From contig CAVNZM010000008.1 in the NCBI GenBank assembly GCA_963693365.1, positions 4,092,001 through 4,156,000 on the forward strand: a DNA stretch of 64,000 nucleotides, given 5' to 3'. The position numbers and the translations under genes were made by a program. This DNA is from Amoebidium appalachense. Taxonomy: Eukaryota > Ichthyosporea. This document shows, in pieces, positions 13,043 to 24,278 of this stretch (positions are counted from its first letter, which is position 1; each line of letters opens with the position of its first letter). Under the pieces are notes generated by a model that worked only from the letters and a program-made list of their open reading frames with translations, searched no databases and was not told the origin of the DNA.

Positions 13043-15312
13043 CCCCCCTCCCCCCGGTCCCCGCCCCTGGGCGCCCCAGGCGGATTCTTCACCAGTCAGT
13101 GTTCCCAGCCCAGCCACCCTCCAAATTTTTTTTAATCTTCACCTCCGATATAGTAGTAGTGGTCGGATTCCAAATTGGTCCGAAGTTGAAGTTGTGGTAT
13201 ATTATGCAAACCGGATCGCGGTCTTTTGAGTAGTTCCTATCTTCTGAACTCCCATCGAGTTCTTTCGGATTCCCCCCCCCCCCTCCCCCCCCCCCTCCCC
13301 CCCCCCCCCGTTCCCCCCTCCTCCCCCCTCCCCTCCCCACCTTTCCCCCCCGGTCCAGCCCCTTGTTTTCCCTTTTTTTCTTTTTTCATCGAGAAGAAAG
13401 GAAAGAGGGGGGAGGAGGTGTCTGAGCTGGTTGGTGGTTTTCCGGACACAGAGAGGGAGAGCAAGTTGGATCATGAAGTGAGACCAGTGGGGACGGGGAG
13501 GGGGGTAATGTTTGCACTCGTGTGAGTGGGCTATGGAAGAGGGACGGAGGATTGAGGGAAACGGGGAGGGGGAGAGGGGAGGAGGTAGGGGGGCAGGAGG
13601 GGGGGAGGGGGGGGGAGGGGGGGGGGGGGGGGAGCAAGGGGTTGAGAAATTAGCAAAGGCGGTATGGTAAAGTTAAATACCCGACCTATATGGAATTTAT
13701 ATCACATTGACTAAGGCACTTAAGTGAAGGGCAAGGGGAGGGGAATGGGAAAGGGGATGGGTGGGTGGGGTGGGTGGGTGGGTGGGGGAGGGGAGGAGGG
13801 GGCGCGGGGGGCGAGGGGGGGGGGGGGGAGAGAGAGAGAGAGAGAGAAAGGGAAGGGGGCTGGGGAAGGCGAGAGAGCCTGAGGGGAGGGGGAGAAAGAG
13901 GTGAAGATGAGGGTAAACTGATTGCGGCACTTGGGTGGAGAAATGGGAGAGGAGGTAGGGAGGGGAGAAGGGGGGGGGGGAGGGGGGTAGAGGAAGGGGA
14001 GGAGGAGGGAAATGAGAGAGCTAAAGAACACGGGAGAAAGAAGGGAGGCCGCACCAGGATGGGGCTTTTGTGTTGCATTGATGTCTGTTATCAGCACATG
14101 TACCCTTTTATGTTTGTTTTTTTTGGAAGGAGAGGAGTGTAAGTGGATGAGGGTTGGGGTGGGGGTTGGGGGAAAGGGGAGGGGAGAGATAGGGGTGCCA
14201 TGGTGATAGTGGAGTTTTTATGAGAATTTTTAAAAACGAGATAAGCACTGTGCCGTTTTTTGTTTTTCCTGGAAGAGGGGAAGGAGGGGGGGGGGGGGGG
14301 GGGGGGGGAGGGTTCAACGTGATACACTGTACCCAACAATCCATGATTTGGTCTTTGCAGATATACAAGACGAGATAGAAAACATGCCGTACGTGGTGGT
14401 GGTGATGGTTCGCTTGACGTAGGTCGTGCGGTTGATGGTCACAAAGGTATCCCCTAGATCACCGAGGACGTCTGTGATTGGGTCATGTGTGCACTTGTGT
14501 TTGGGGCAAGTGATCAGAGGGAGTAGTGTGGGGGAAAGCTCGAATTGCTGAGTGACTTTGCAGAGGCCCTTGGGGGGCGGGGGGAGGGGAGGGGGAAGGG
14601 GACGGGGGGGGGGGGGGGGATGGGAGGAGGAGGGGTTGAGGGGGGCAGGCTTAGGGGGAGAGGCGGGGGCATAACAAAAACTAGTGTAAGGAGTTTGGCT
14701 AGTGGACGGCCGTTTTTGTGTGTGCATGTGGGAAGGAAGGAAGGTCAGGAGGGGGTGGGGGTGGGGGGGGGGGGGGGAGGGGGGGGGGGGAGGGGGGGGG
14801 GGGGGGGGGGGAGAGAAGGAACATGGAAAGGGAGAAAGGTGGAATTTGGGAGGGGGGGAGGGGGGGAGGGGGGGGAAGGAGGAGGTTAAGCGCCAAGTAG
14901 TCTGAATTCCTGACATATAGCATCGGTGGTGGGATTGTGTTGAGGGGGCAAGCTGGCCGTGGAAGGGGCAGAGGGATAAGACGCAGGAGAGGATATCACA
15001 TGCTCTGTTCCCGAAAGTAATTAACAGTAGTTGTTAGCATTGGATATTACATTGCATTAGCCCCCTCCCCCTCCCCCCCCCCCCCCCCCTCCCTCCCTCC
15101 CTCCCCCCCTCCCCTCCCCCTCCCCCCTACTCTCCGGGGTCCCCCTACCCGGCGAGTACCCGCCCCGCTGCCATCACCTCCGAGCATAGTACGCAGAGTC
15201 GCGACGGGTGGAGGAGGGGGGGAGGGGGCTGCCCAGGGACATGCAGCAAAAGGTGAATGATATGATCGGGATGCACTATGATTACACCAAGTTCGATATC
15301 ATTCTAGGTTAG
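10716..15312 (+). CDS. acidic Gly/Thr-rich disordered protein, five exons, about 157 aa
   Basis: Exons 10716-10806, 11202-11291, 12433-12518, 13394-13477 (or to 13504) and 15190-15312 join with phases 1, 1, 0, 0 (474 nt). The start ATG follows CTGCAG and gives MSDYGSTVYGASKEG. Exon 2 encodes a V-L-G-D-L-G-D-T motif and a basic Thr-rich stretch (RTTYVKRTITTTTYG). Exon 3 is Gly/Glu/Asn-rich, exon 4 is charged (KKGKRGEEVSELVGGFP), and exon 5 ends MHYDYTKFDIILG and a stop. It has no signal peptide or helix. The D-x-G-x-G style and phase-1 introns link it to the genes at 15818-18425 and 40772-44355. I do not recognise the family. Exons 1, 2 and 5 are firmer than 3 and 4, and extra exons may be missing. 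AATAAA occurs at 15737 and 15793. Confidence 0.58.
11072..11152 (+). repeat. (CA)n microsatellite
   Basis: About 40 CA units in intron 1 of the gene at 10716-15312, about 50 nt upstream of the exon 2 acceptor. Confidence 0.9.
12150..12265 (+). repeat. tandem duplication, about 65 bp period
   Basis: Two nearly identical units (GACACATACATACACAAACA, then CCCCCTCTCG and an ACCATCATC block), each following a poly-C run, at about 12153 and 12218. They lie in intron 2 of the gene at 10716-15312. Confidence 0.75.
14385..14492 (-). pseudogene. inverted copy of exon 2 with its 3' splice site
   Basis: On the minus strand, about 107 bp matches 11182-11290 with roughly seven differences. The match includes 20 intronic bases before the acceptor (CACACATGACCCAATCACAG), which are identical. 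The encoded motif is conserved (VLGDLGDT, RTTYVKRTITTTTYGM) with Pro to Phe and Thr to Asn changes. The GTGGGG donor of the plus-strand exon is absent after the copy, so it may not splice. It lies in an intron of the same gene, on the opposite strand, inside a G-rich block (13540-14900). Confidence 0.7.
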
Positions 15313-15557
15313 TTTATCGGCTGCAATTGATCGGAGGCCTTGCATGGTAAAAAAAAAAGGATCCCAGCACAGCCGAGATATGCACCGTGCTGGAATATTC
15401 ATGGCGTAACTCGTGGCAAGCAAGAAAGTCCGTGCCTTATGACACCGGAGCTCAAAAAAAAAAAAAAAAAAATGAAAGTTCGTGCACCTTACACCCCCTG
15501 CCCCTTTCAAGTGCCCCCCCTCCCCCCCCCCCCCCCCCCCCCCTCTCTCTCTCTCTC

Positions 15558-15591
<34 letters not shown>

Positions 15592-15736
15592 GGGTCCCCT
15601 TCCTCTCTCCCTCAGCAAAAAAAAAATAAAAAAAAAATAAAATTGCAGTGTCAAAGTCTCACGTGCTCCCCTATCTCACACTCACGGGGGCTACTGTATT
15701 CGAACAATCAACAGAAAACCAATGGCAAGTCCGAGC

Positions 15737-15798
15737 AATAAACCGGAAATTCAGATAATGGCCAGAAATACCCACGCTAATTTCTAGCACTCAATAAA
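15737..15798 (+). terminator. two AATAAA poly-A signals
   Basis: AATAAA at 15737-15742 and 15793-15798, 425-490 nt after the stop of the plus-strand gene at 10716-15312. The second is only 20 bp from the stop of the convergent gene at 15818. Confidence 0.35.
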
Positions 15799-15817
15799 CA
15801 GTAAAATCATATTCCAG

Positions 15818-16140
15818 CTACTCGACGAATTCCAGGCTCGGATTTTCCTCCGGGAGAATTGCTTCCCCCTCCTCGTGACCCCAATCACCGGGTCCTCCAG
15901 TGGAGCTATATCCCCCTGCCTCATCATCATCATCAAATTTCGTTCCCGTTTCCCCGTAATTTCCCGTTTCTCCAACTTTCTCATCACTGACCCCCTCCCC
16001 ACCCTGAATTTCAAAGCCTCCGGTGTTCATGTCCCCATAGCCGACGGTGGAGGTGGGGTCTGAAAAGTTGTTTGGAACCCCCCCAAGCCCAACCTCATCC
16101 TCTTCTGCGTCTTCCTTAAAAGCGCCGCGGTAACAGGCTG

Positions 16141-16195
<55 letters not shown>

Positions 16196-16637
16196 TGTGC
16201 GCGCGCGTGTGTCTGTGTGTCTGTGTGTGTGTGTGTATCATCAGCGGCTTGTGGGTATGTGTTGTTGTCGTAAGTGTTGTGTGATTTGTGTGCGTGAGTG
16301 TGACATGCACAAGGAAAGGTTCAACACAGCACACACATGCACACATGGATAAAATATATGTGCACACACAGCTTGAAAATTAACACTCTGTTACCATAAT
16401 TCGTTCTTTCCCAGCCCTCCAAAAAGTTAGTTTCCGCCATTCAAAAGATACCCCCCCGGAACGAGGAGGGGGGGGAGGGGAGCAGTTAAGGTGGGGATAA
16501 AAAAAAAGAAAGGGGAATAAAGTACATAAAGCGCAGAGGGTGCAGCCGGGGATGGGGGGTGGGGATGGGGGTAGAGTGGGGTGGGGTGGGATGGGGTGGG
16601 TGGGTGGCGGTAGGGTGGTTGGCGGGTGGCAATTGGT

Positions 16638-16680
<43 letters not shown>

Positions 16681-16859
16681 AGGCATACGTACCCTCTCCT
16701 CCCGGACCCTCGACGCCTGCACCGTAGCTGCGTGGCTCCTCCCCCCACCCCCCTCACCTCCCCCACCCCCTCCCAGGCCCACATCACTGAAGTCCTCTCC
16801 CTCGTCTCCCATAGCCCCTGTGTGCGCCAGTCAACATGTCAGCATGCAGAATGAGAATA

Positions 16860-16930
<71 letters not shown>

Positions 16931-17002
16931 TTTTGCCATATCCGTATTGCTTTTTCTGTTGGGATTTTGTGTCCCCCCTCCCCCCTCCCCCCTCCCCCCC
17001 CC

Positions 17003-17048
<46 letters not shown>

Positions 17049-17188
17049 CCCCTCCTTCCAAAAAAAAAAAAAAAAAAAAAAAAGTTAAACAAAAGATGGT
17101 CCTCCATTTTTAACTGTGTGCACATGCTTATTATCGTTGCTCATAACTCCAATCCGAATCATAAAATGCATTACCTTATCCGTAATCA

Positions 17189-17237
<49 letters not shown>

Positions 17238-17824
17238 ACACACACATTAGACGGCCCTCCTCCCCTCCGCAGCGCCACACACACCACACACCCCTGTCCG
17301 CAACCAATCCACCTTCACCACTGGTGCACCAGATTAGAGTGACCTATTACCCTTCCCATTACATTACCACCCTCCTCCATTCGTAAGACACATTCAAAGG
17401 TGCAAACGGATCGATGTTTTTAACTCCTACGTATACCATTTCACCTTTATAACACAAAGCGCATAATGTGCTTCCCACATCCCCTGAGTTTAAAATCTTG
17501 GCTTTTTAACATTTTAACTAGAATACCAGTGGCACCCCGGCTTTTTGGGGTAGCCCTCCCCTCTCCACCCGGGCTGTAGCTGCGTGGCTCCTCCCCCACC
17601 CCCCTCACCTCTCCCACGTCCCCCACTCCCACATCGCTAAAGTCTTGTCTCTCGTCGCTCATGGCCCCTGTGTATGCGCTCAAGATATGATTTGTACTTC
17701 GAGTGTGCATACTTTTATTACCTCTTCCCTCGCCACCTCAGCACTCCCCACCTTCTGTAATCTCTCCCCGTACCGTATCCCTCTTTTTCGCATGTTTCAT
17801 CCTAAGCACCCCGTCCCCCCCCCC

Positions 17825-17869
<45 letters not shown>

Positions 17870-18108
17870 TACCCCTACCCCCTTGCACACACAAAAAACT
17901 TACTCCACCCACCCACCCAACCAAGCAAAATAATAATAATAATATTGATAACAATAATAATGATCATGATCAAAACTGCAGGGGGAGGGGGGGGGGGGGA
18001 GATTCTCTACCCCACCTTAATACACAACAATCACGGGTCTCAGTCCATGGCACTGCGTTGGGATGCATGTGGTGCTGGTATTTTTTTCTTCCTTTTTTTT
18101 TTTTTTTT

Positions 18109-18162
<54 letters not shown>

Positions 18163-18425
18163 GGGGTCGTTGTTTGTTGCAAATTTCTGCTGAATATGCT
18201 TTCACTCCACACATACCAACAAGAAAATTTCATTATCTAAGTAGGTGCCTTTAAAAATCGAACGACCATGGAGCCATTAATTTTTATAATCATACCTGTG
18301 GGAACGCCGCTCTTGGGCACGTCTGTCCTGACCAGGCCCCCCGGCACATCTGTATAGAGCCCACCGCCCCCAATACCAACCCCGGCATCCGCATAGTCTC
18401 CTTCCTCACTCTTTCTGAACGACAT
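15818..18425 (-). CDS. acidic Gly-rich disordered protein with a duplicated exon
   Basis: Exons 18425-18296, 17667-17527, optional 16817-16693, and 16140-15818. All junctions used are phase 1. Skipping the optional exon gives 197 aa. Exon 1 starts MSFRKSEEGDYADAGVGIGG. Exon 2 starts MSDERQDFSDVGVGDVGE and the optional exon MGDEGEDFSDVGLGGG. The last exon has GGVPNNFSDPTSTVGYG, an Asp run (KFDDDDE) and the C-terminus EENPSLEFVE. The shared core is [ED]-D-[FY]-x-D-[AV]-G-x-G. It has no signal peptide or helix, low hydrophobicity and strong acidity, which suggest a disordered protein of unknown role. In the optional exon the frame differs from exon 2 because of two poly-G length changes; its first donor (GTACGT) breaks the frame, but GTATGC at 16689 would keep it. 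Confidence 0.68.
16142..16930. repeat. (GT)n microsatellites beside acceptors
   Basis: (GT)n at 16142-16195 abuts the acceptor of the last exon, and (GT)n at 16863-16929 lies about 45 nt upstream of the acceptor at 16817 in the sense (minus) direction. A poly-G run occupies 16639-16679. Confidence 0.85.
16693..17667 (-). repeat. tandem exon duplication
   Basis: The exons at 17667-17527 and 16817-16693 are related by duplication. Both follow a CACAG acceptor and begin GGGC[CT]ATG. Both encode a DFSDVG core and share a near-identical block containing GTAGCTGCGTGGCTCCTCC on the plus strand (16724 and 17576). They differ mainly in G-run lengths. Confidence 0.85.
16975..18165. repeat. homopolymer runs inside introns
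   Basis: Poly-C at 16998-17045, poly-A 17061-17083, poly-C 17189-17223, poly-C 17819-17869, an AAT-rich tract 17930-17962, poly-T 18095-18118 and poly-G 18119-18161. All lie within introns of the gene at 15818-18425. Confidence 0.8.
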
Positions 18426-19240
18426 TTTCAGGGGCTCCTAATTAAAACAAACTATGTATACTGATGTTAAATTTTGGTTTTACAAAACGTTAACTTAGAT
18501 TTTATGATTTTTCTTGAACTTTAACGTTTCCCCTTCAGTAATCGTCACGTTAGGGCACGAAAATCTAGCAGTAGGAAGTTGGGCTCCAGAAAGAAAACTA
18601 ATGGCCTGTGCAGAGCAAAAACCATACAAAGAGTGCAGAAAATCGACGTGTTTGTAAATGACGGTATCCCCAAACGTGGTTTTATACCTTACGGGGTACT
18701 GTGCCACCACAACCGTTTTTTCGTGTCACTGTTCAGTGGCTCTCACAACCCAAAAATAAAATTTAATAGATTGATTTGATTGGTGGATTTTTGACGACAG
18801 CAGCTGTGACTCCGGCCTGGGAAGCACCCACGTCACTTCTCCCCTTTTGGTTAACGTTACAGGTGAATGAGTGGAGGAGCTTTCTCGGACTTTTCTGCTC
18901 AAGTTTGTTTAGGCTTTGCATGACGACGGTTATGCTGACGACGGTGTGGGCCAAAAGCCCGGGTGACACATTATGGATTGGTTGGGTTTGTGTTTTTGTT
19001 CAACACTGTTACGTACTATATGGCAAGGAAGGTGGGGTGTGGCAGGTGTGTGTGCGTGTACGTGTGAGTGTGCGTGCGTGTGTGAGTGTGTGTGAGTGTG
19101 TGTGAGTGTGTGTGTGTGTGTGTGGGTTTGAAGGGGGGGGGGGGGGGGGGGGGGGGAGGGGGGGGATTTTGATAAGCAGCTGGGCCAAATTTTATATTAC
19201 CCCCCTCCCCTCCCTCCCTCCCCCCCCCCCCCCCCCCCCA

Positions 19241-19271
<31 letters not shown>

Positions 19272-19600
19272 GAAGAAAGGGAAGAAAAAAAGAATTTGAA
19301 GAAAAAGAAAAATCGGGACACGGGTATTTGTGGCTGAGCCCCTTGTTTCCCATAACCCTTTAATGCACACACACATGCACGCACACATACAATGCACACA
19401 CATGCACTCGTACACCCACACACGCATGCACATAACTATCAACTCTCTGCAATCCGAGGGCCAACTCAGGCAAGTTCGTGCAAGACGCCGCACACTCTTT
19501 TCGTTCAAGAGCTGTTGTCTCTTCCATGAATGTAAAAAACACATCTTTGTGAAACACAGCCTAGACCACCCCGTTGTTGACCAAAGATAAGAGTATTAAG

Positions 19601-19635
<35 letters not shown>

Positions 19636-20689
19636 CCCCCCCCGATGCAGCATCTTTCCGTTTCTAATGCCTTCTCTATAAACCTTAACCGCACTGTGGC
19701 TCAAGCTCACGATGGTTTATTGCTCCCTCTTCAGGCTCTTTTTGTTTAAGTTACCAAACGTTCTGAGACTGTTCAAGAAAGCAGAGACTTGCATTTATTT
19801 CCCGGGGGGTGCAGCCCCCCTTCCTCCACCACACGCACAAACAACACGGAACACAAGCACAGCTGCGACCTGCCACAAGCATGAAGGCAGGAGGGAAAGA
19901 CACGGCGCGGACATGCACACACGCATTCCCACATGCAAGCTCGCGTGTAGGCTAAAGTACACAGGCACACGTACACCTGCTCAGTCAAGCAGTCTGAAAA
20001 GTGCAAGTGTGAAGGCAGGGGTCATACACACACAACCATTCACATGCTTGCACATACACATGCATGCACAAAGGTTAAAGGGTGACCGTGTGTGTATACT
20101 TGCGTGCGAGTCCAGCATTGTAAGCCAAGGATTTCAGTGGTCACGTACTTCTGAAAAAGATGGGTAAAGATGGTCTTTATTAAAGCCTCAAAAAAATTCC
20201 AGACGAAGTACTGAGGCTCGTAAAACCAGTGTCGGTTACCTCGCTCTCACAGGCAATCGCCTTTCTAATAGCTCATCCTCTTTGCTAGCTAAAACACTTT
20301 GCTATCTGTAACATGGATAAATAGAGCGCTGTGTATACAGGTGGCCGGAACAAGGCTGCTCGAACAAGAAACTGTGGCATATATGTAAAACTTTGACCCT
20401 GCTACACTAGCGCTACTGCTTTTGATAACATTTCGGCTAAATTCCAACTACCCTAGTTTCTAAACGGACAATAAGACAACCATAGCTCGTGTAAAACTAA
20501 CAAAAACCCCCTATTGCATCACCACCCTCCCCTAAGTTCACTCCAAAATACATACAGACCACACAAAACTTTTCTCCCTCACGTCTGTCACCAGGAATCG
20601 CCAGATTTCTGGTATGAACGCGGCAGCTTTTTCACTCCAGGTAGCCTTCACTACGCTACCTTCAGCGACTTCACCTTATCATAATTCAT
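18426..20689. other. intergenic region
   Basis: Between the minus-strand gene start (18425) and the eL36 promoter. It holds a GT tract (19060-19125), poly-G (19132-19165), poly-C followed by A-rich sequence (19219-19310), poly-C (19591-19632) and CA-rich sequence (19360-19430, 19900-20060). No exon-like island is identified. Confidence 0.5.
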
Positions 20690-20699
20690 CGACTGAAAA

Positions 20700-20901
20700 T
20701 GACGTCACAGACACCCGGTGCCTTAGGGTTGCAGGACCCGACCCGGCCCACATGTGCATGTCACGTGACATTGCGGTTCTCTGATTGGCTGAAATCGATT
20801 CACTATAACGTGCCGCCCTCACATAACAGCGGGCTCCCTTCCGTAACGCCTTTCTCTTTCTCCTTCCTACAAAGGGAAAAAGCCATTTCTAGTAGGAAAA
20901 A
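20700..20901 (+). promoter_or_regulatory. eL36 promoter and pyrimidine-rich 5' leader
   Basis: Upstream of the eL36 ATG are a palindromic TGACGTCA (20700-20707, CRE/bZIP type), CACGTG (20762-20767, E-box), an inverted CCAAT box (ATTGG, 20784-20788) and a pyrimidine tract at about 20848-20869 (CCTTTCTCTTTCTCCTTCCT) about 35 nt before the ATG. A 5' oligopyrimidine start is the known hallmark of translationally controlled ribosomal-protein mRNAs in animals. The start site is inferred. Confidence 0.55.
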
Positions 20902-22065
20902 ATGGCAATCACCTACGCTACCGGCACGGCCGTGGGCCTGAAGAAAGGCTACCCCACCACCAAGTGCGCCAAGCGCGTGAAGCCCAGCCACAGGAAGGGC
21001 GGCCTCAGCAAGCACGTGAAGTTCGTGCGCGATGTTATCCGCGAGGTACGCACAGGTTTCTTGACGTTTTTTTTTACCATGTTTCCACAGGGCGGATGCA
21101 TCCTCGTTTGGAGGAAGAACGGGATGGAGGCATGCAATAACAACGTTTCAGGCGGATAGCCGATTACATATGTTATACAGACTGTTTACGGTCGAGAGCT
21201 AGGCGCTATGTGTCGGTCTATCGAGAGGGGGAGTTCGTCTTCCCAGATTCTTTCTTCCCGTTTACCAGTTTTCGTTGATTCTGTGGCGTTTCTTGTTTTG
21301 GCAGGTCGGGAACGGACGGTTTGGATTCGTCATTTTACAAGGGTTTTTTAGGGGTGTACTGGTTGGGAACAGACACCTGCGTCATGGCTTGGCAGAGTTT
21401 CCGAAACGTGCAGCATACACGTAGTTTAGTGCGCGAGCACGCACACATAAAACAGGTGTATATGTGCACGGGCACGTAGGCAGGCACACACACGTCGGGA
21501 CTCACACACAAGTCACTTTACATACGAGGACATCTCGAAGGCACGAGCACTGTGCATACACACAGAACACAGGAAGAATCTACACAGCACGGAAACAAGT
21601 GGGCACGTGCCTTCTTCCGTGCGCGCACGCACACACACACACACAGACAACCACACCTTGACACGGATACATGCATACACAAACATACACACACTGCATT
21701 CTGCTGTGGCCTTCGATATCACTTCACCCATGCACCTGGAGTTCGTTGCGTACACCCAGTATACCTTCTCAACGGCTATATCAAGCACATGTTTGTGCAC
21801 ACTGACTGGTTTTACAACATCCCTGTTGAATACGGTCTCGTGGGAACTCGGATTTGTTCGTTCGTTGGTTCTGTGAGAAGGGGTGTGATGGTGGTAGGCG
21901 TGGGAGGGTTGTCTTCTGTGTGCACTGCTGGCTCCTGTTTCTGTCATTTTACTCGGCTCGACGTTACACTTGGCAGGGGAATGTGTGCATGTGAGCTGCT
22001 TTTTTTGGGAGATCGCTTTTCTGGTGCGGATGGGGTAGTGCACGCTAAGGTTTTTTTGCTTGAAA

Positions 22066-22097
<32 letters not shown>

Positions 22098-23456
22098 GAG
22101 AGATCGAGGGAGTAAGGGAAACGGGGGAGTTGTGGTGAGAGAAGGGGAGAGGATTTTGAAGGAGACAGCTGTGGGTTTTCCAGTGTTCGCTTCATTTTAT
22201 ACACACACACATGGTCTCTGTTTCGGGTGTTTTCCGGGGGGGGGGGGGGAGGGGGGGCTTTGCGAGAGGGGATGGGTGTGGTGATGATGGACAGATGGTG
22301 ATCTGGTAAGTTTTGTTGGTGTTTGAAGTGACGTTCAAATGTATGACTACGTTTTTTTTTCTTGGGGGCGGGGGGTTGCTTTTAGTTTGATTCCCTGTAG
22401 CCCTGTAGGTTGGGATGGGTTGTGTAGTCGGGGCGTGTGAGTGCATGCATGCGCTTACGATTCCACTAGTTACGTGTGTGAGGGCGAAGAGGAGGGGGAG
22501 GGGTAAGCTATGGATATTTATTCTTTTTTTTGGTGTTGGTGATGGGATGGAGGGGGGTTTAGTCAGGTGTAGCGGGTGATGCGTGCGTGCTTTTGGCCCG
22601 ATTACACGTGTAGTTTGTTTTTTACACGTCACTAACCCAGACCATCTTGTTTCTGCCTCCTCCTCTTCCTTTTGCTCCCAACACACACACACCTGTCCCT
22701 TTTTAACACCCAACTGCTCAGACTTGTACATCCCACGCGCTACCTTTGCAAATGCACAAACACGATCCACACACACATACATGGCCATACACTGTACTGT
22801 ACACGTCGACACACACACACACATGCGCCATCCTCCACACGCACGCACACACACAACACGCGATACACCAACACTCTCACGTACTCACATACACACAACC
22901 TTGAACACACACCTGCATTACAAACCTGCAAGCACACCACCCATACACGTCTACGCTACACACATGCCTACCCCTACACAAACACCCACCTATACGTACA
23001 CTCCCCCCCCCCTCCCCCTCTCCCTCCTTCTGCGATGGGCTTTGCTTGTGCGGCATACTGTGCCCCTTGCTGATGTTGCAAACTTGCATGGTTGCCTTAG
23101 CCTGTATTCTGCACCGTATTTCTCACCCTGTGCTTTTACTTAATATCGTGTTCTCATTCTAACCTTCCCCTCCCCCCCCCCCCCCCCCCCCCCCACCACC
23201 ACCACCACCACCACCACCGCCCACACACACACACACACCCATACGCATACACATCCACACACACACACGTACATGAAAACAGGTGTCCGGTTTCGCCCCG
23301 TACGAGCGCCGCATCATTGAATTGCTGCGTGTGTCCAAGGACAAGCGCGCCCTTAAGCTTGCCAAGAAGCGCCTGGGCACCCACCGCCGCGGCAAGGCCA
23401 AGCGCGAGGAGATGACCAACGTGCTTGCCCAGCAGCGCAAGGCCGGCCACCACTAA
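20902..23456 (+). CDS. RPL36: 60S ribosomal protein eL36
   Basis: Exon 1 (20902-21045) and exon 2 (23283-23456) join in phase 0 at GAG|GTACGC ... AACAG|GTG to give 105 residues, the usual length of animal eL36. The N-terminus [20 protein letters not shown], the basic centre ([14 protein letters not shown]) and the C-terminal [15 protein letters not shown] / [19 protein letters not shown] segments match eL36 closely. It is a component of the large ribosomal subunit in the cytoplasm. The exons have high third-position GC, unlike the flanking DNA. The 2.2 kb intron contains CA tracts (22680-22880), poly-G (22074-22096) and poly-C (23168-23194). The acceptor has a CA-rich rather than pyrimidine-pure lead-in. 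Confidence 0.97.
23034..23200 (+). repeat. dispersed repeat copy 1, ending in poly-C
   Basis: The segment from GATGGGCTTTGCTTGTGCGG to about 23150 resembles 29871-29995 (shared blocks GCATACTGTGC, GCTGATG, TTGCCTT, CTGCACC). Like that copy it runs into a poly-C tract (23168-23194). It lies in the eL36 intron. Confidence 0.6.
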
Positions 23457-23750
23457 ATGCAAAAACGCACGTGCACACGTGCTGTGCTTGTGTGTGCTTG
23501 AAAAAACAAGGATGGTGTATGTGTCTGCATGGCGGAAGTTTCGCCTTGTGCATACTCGGAGTTGCTCCCTTCCTTTCTCCCCTCCCCCCCTCCTCCTCCT
23601 CCCCATCCCCCTCCCTCCTAAACCACGCACATGAATTGACACACACACAGACATGCACACATTATGACGCCTGCCCTTTTTGTGTGCTTGCTAAGTCTCC
23701 ATTGTGTTGTCCATCGTGATAGCATAACTGGTACCCTGCAACATCATTTA

Positions 23751-23788
<38 letters not shown>

Positions 23789-24242
23789 GCGGCCCCACCA
23801 CCCGATTTTGAAGGGGAAAAAATGCATCTGTTTTTGTGTACGTGGTTACAGTGTTTGTCGCGCACACTCGGTACGTTTCTTGTGTTGCCAAATCCGCGTA
23901 TATAATTTGCTCACCTGTCCCTCCCTCTCACATTATTTTTACTAGTTGTTGTCATGCTTGCCTTCCGTGGCCAAATCCATCATGACCGACCTGCATTTTG
24001 TTCACTCTCAAAACTACCCCCCCCCCCCCCCCCTCTTACCCCGAACTCGAGAGCTAATTCTAGTCGGTGAGTCACTCTCCAATGGGTGAGAGTGAGCTTG
24101 CTACGAGAGAGAAAATTCTGGTAGAGAGAGGGACAAAGCTATTATTACAGTGGAGAGAAAGAACCCTGGAGAAAGAGAGGGAAATCCCACTATCACCTGA
24201 ACCCCTGGGGGGGGGGGGCTACCACCTACTGAGGCGGTGTCT

Positions 24243-24278
<36 letters not shown>

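Noticed and set aside
18763-18969. Open frames on both strands near 18780-18960
   Set aside because: No consistent exon boundaries; probably the upstream flank of the gene starting at 18425.
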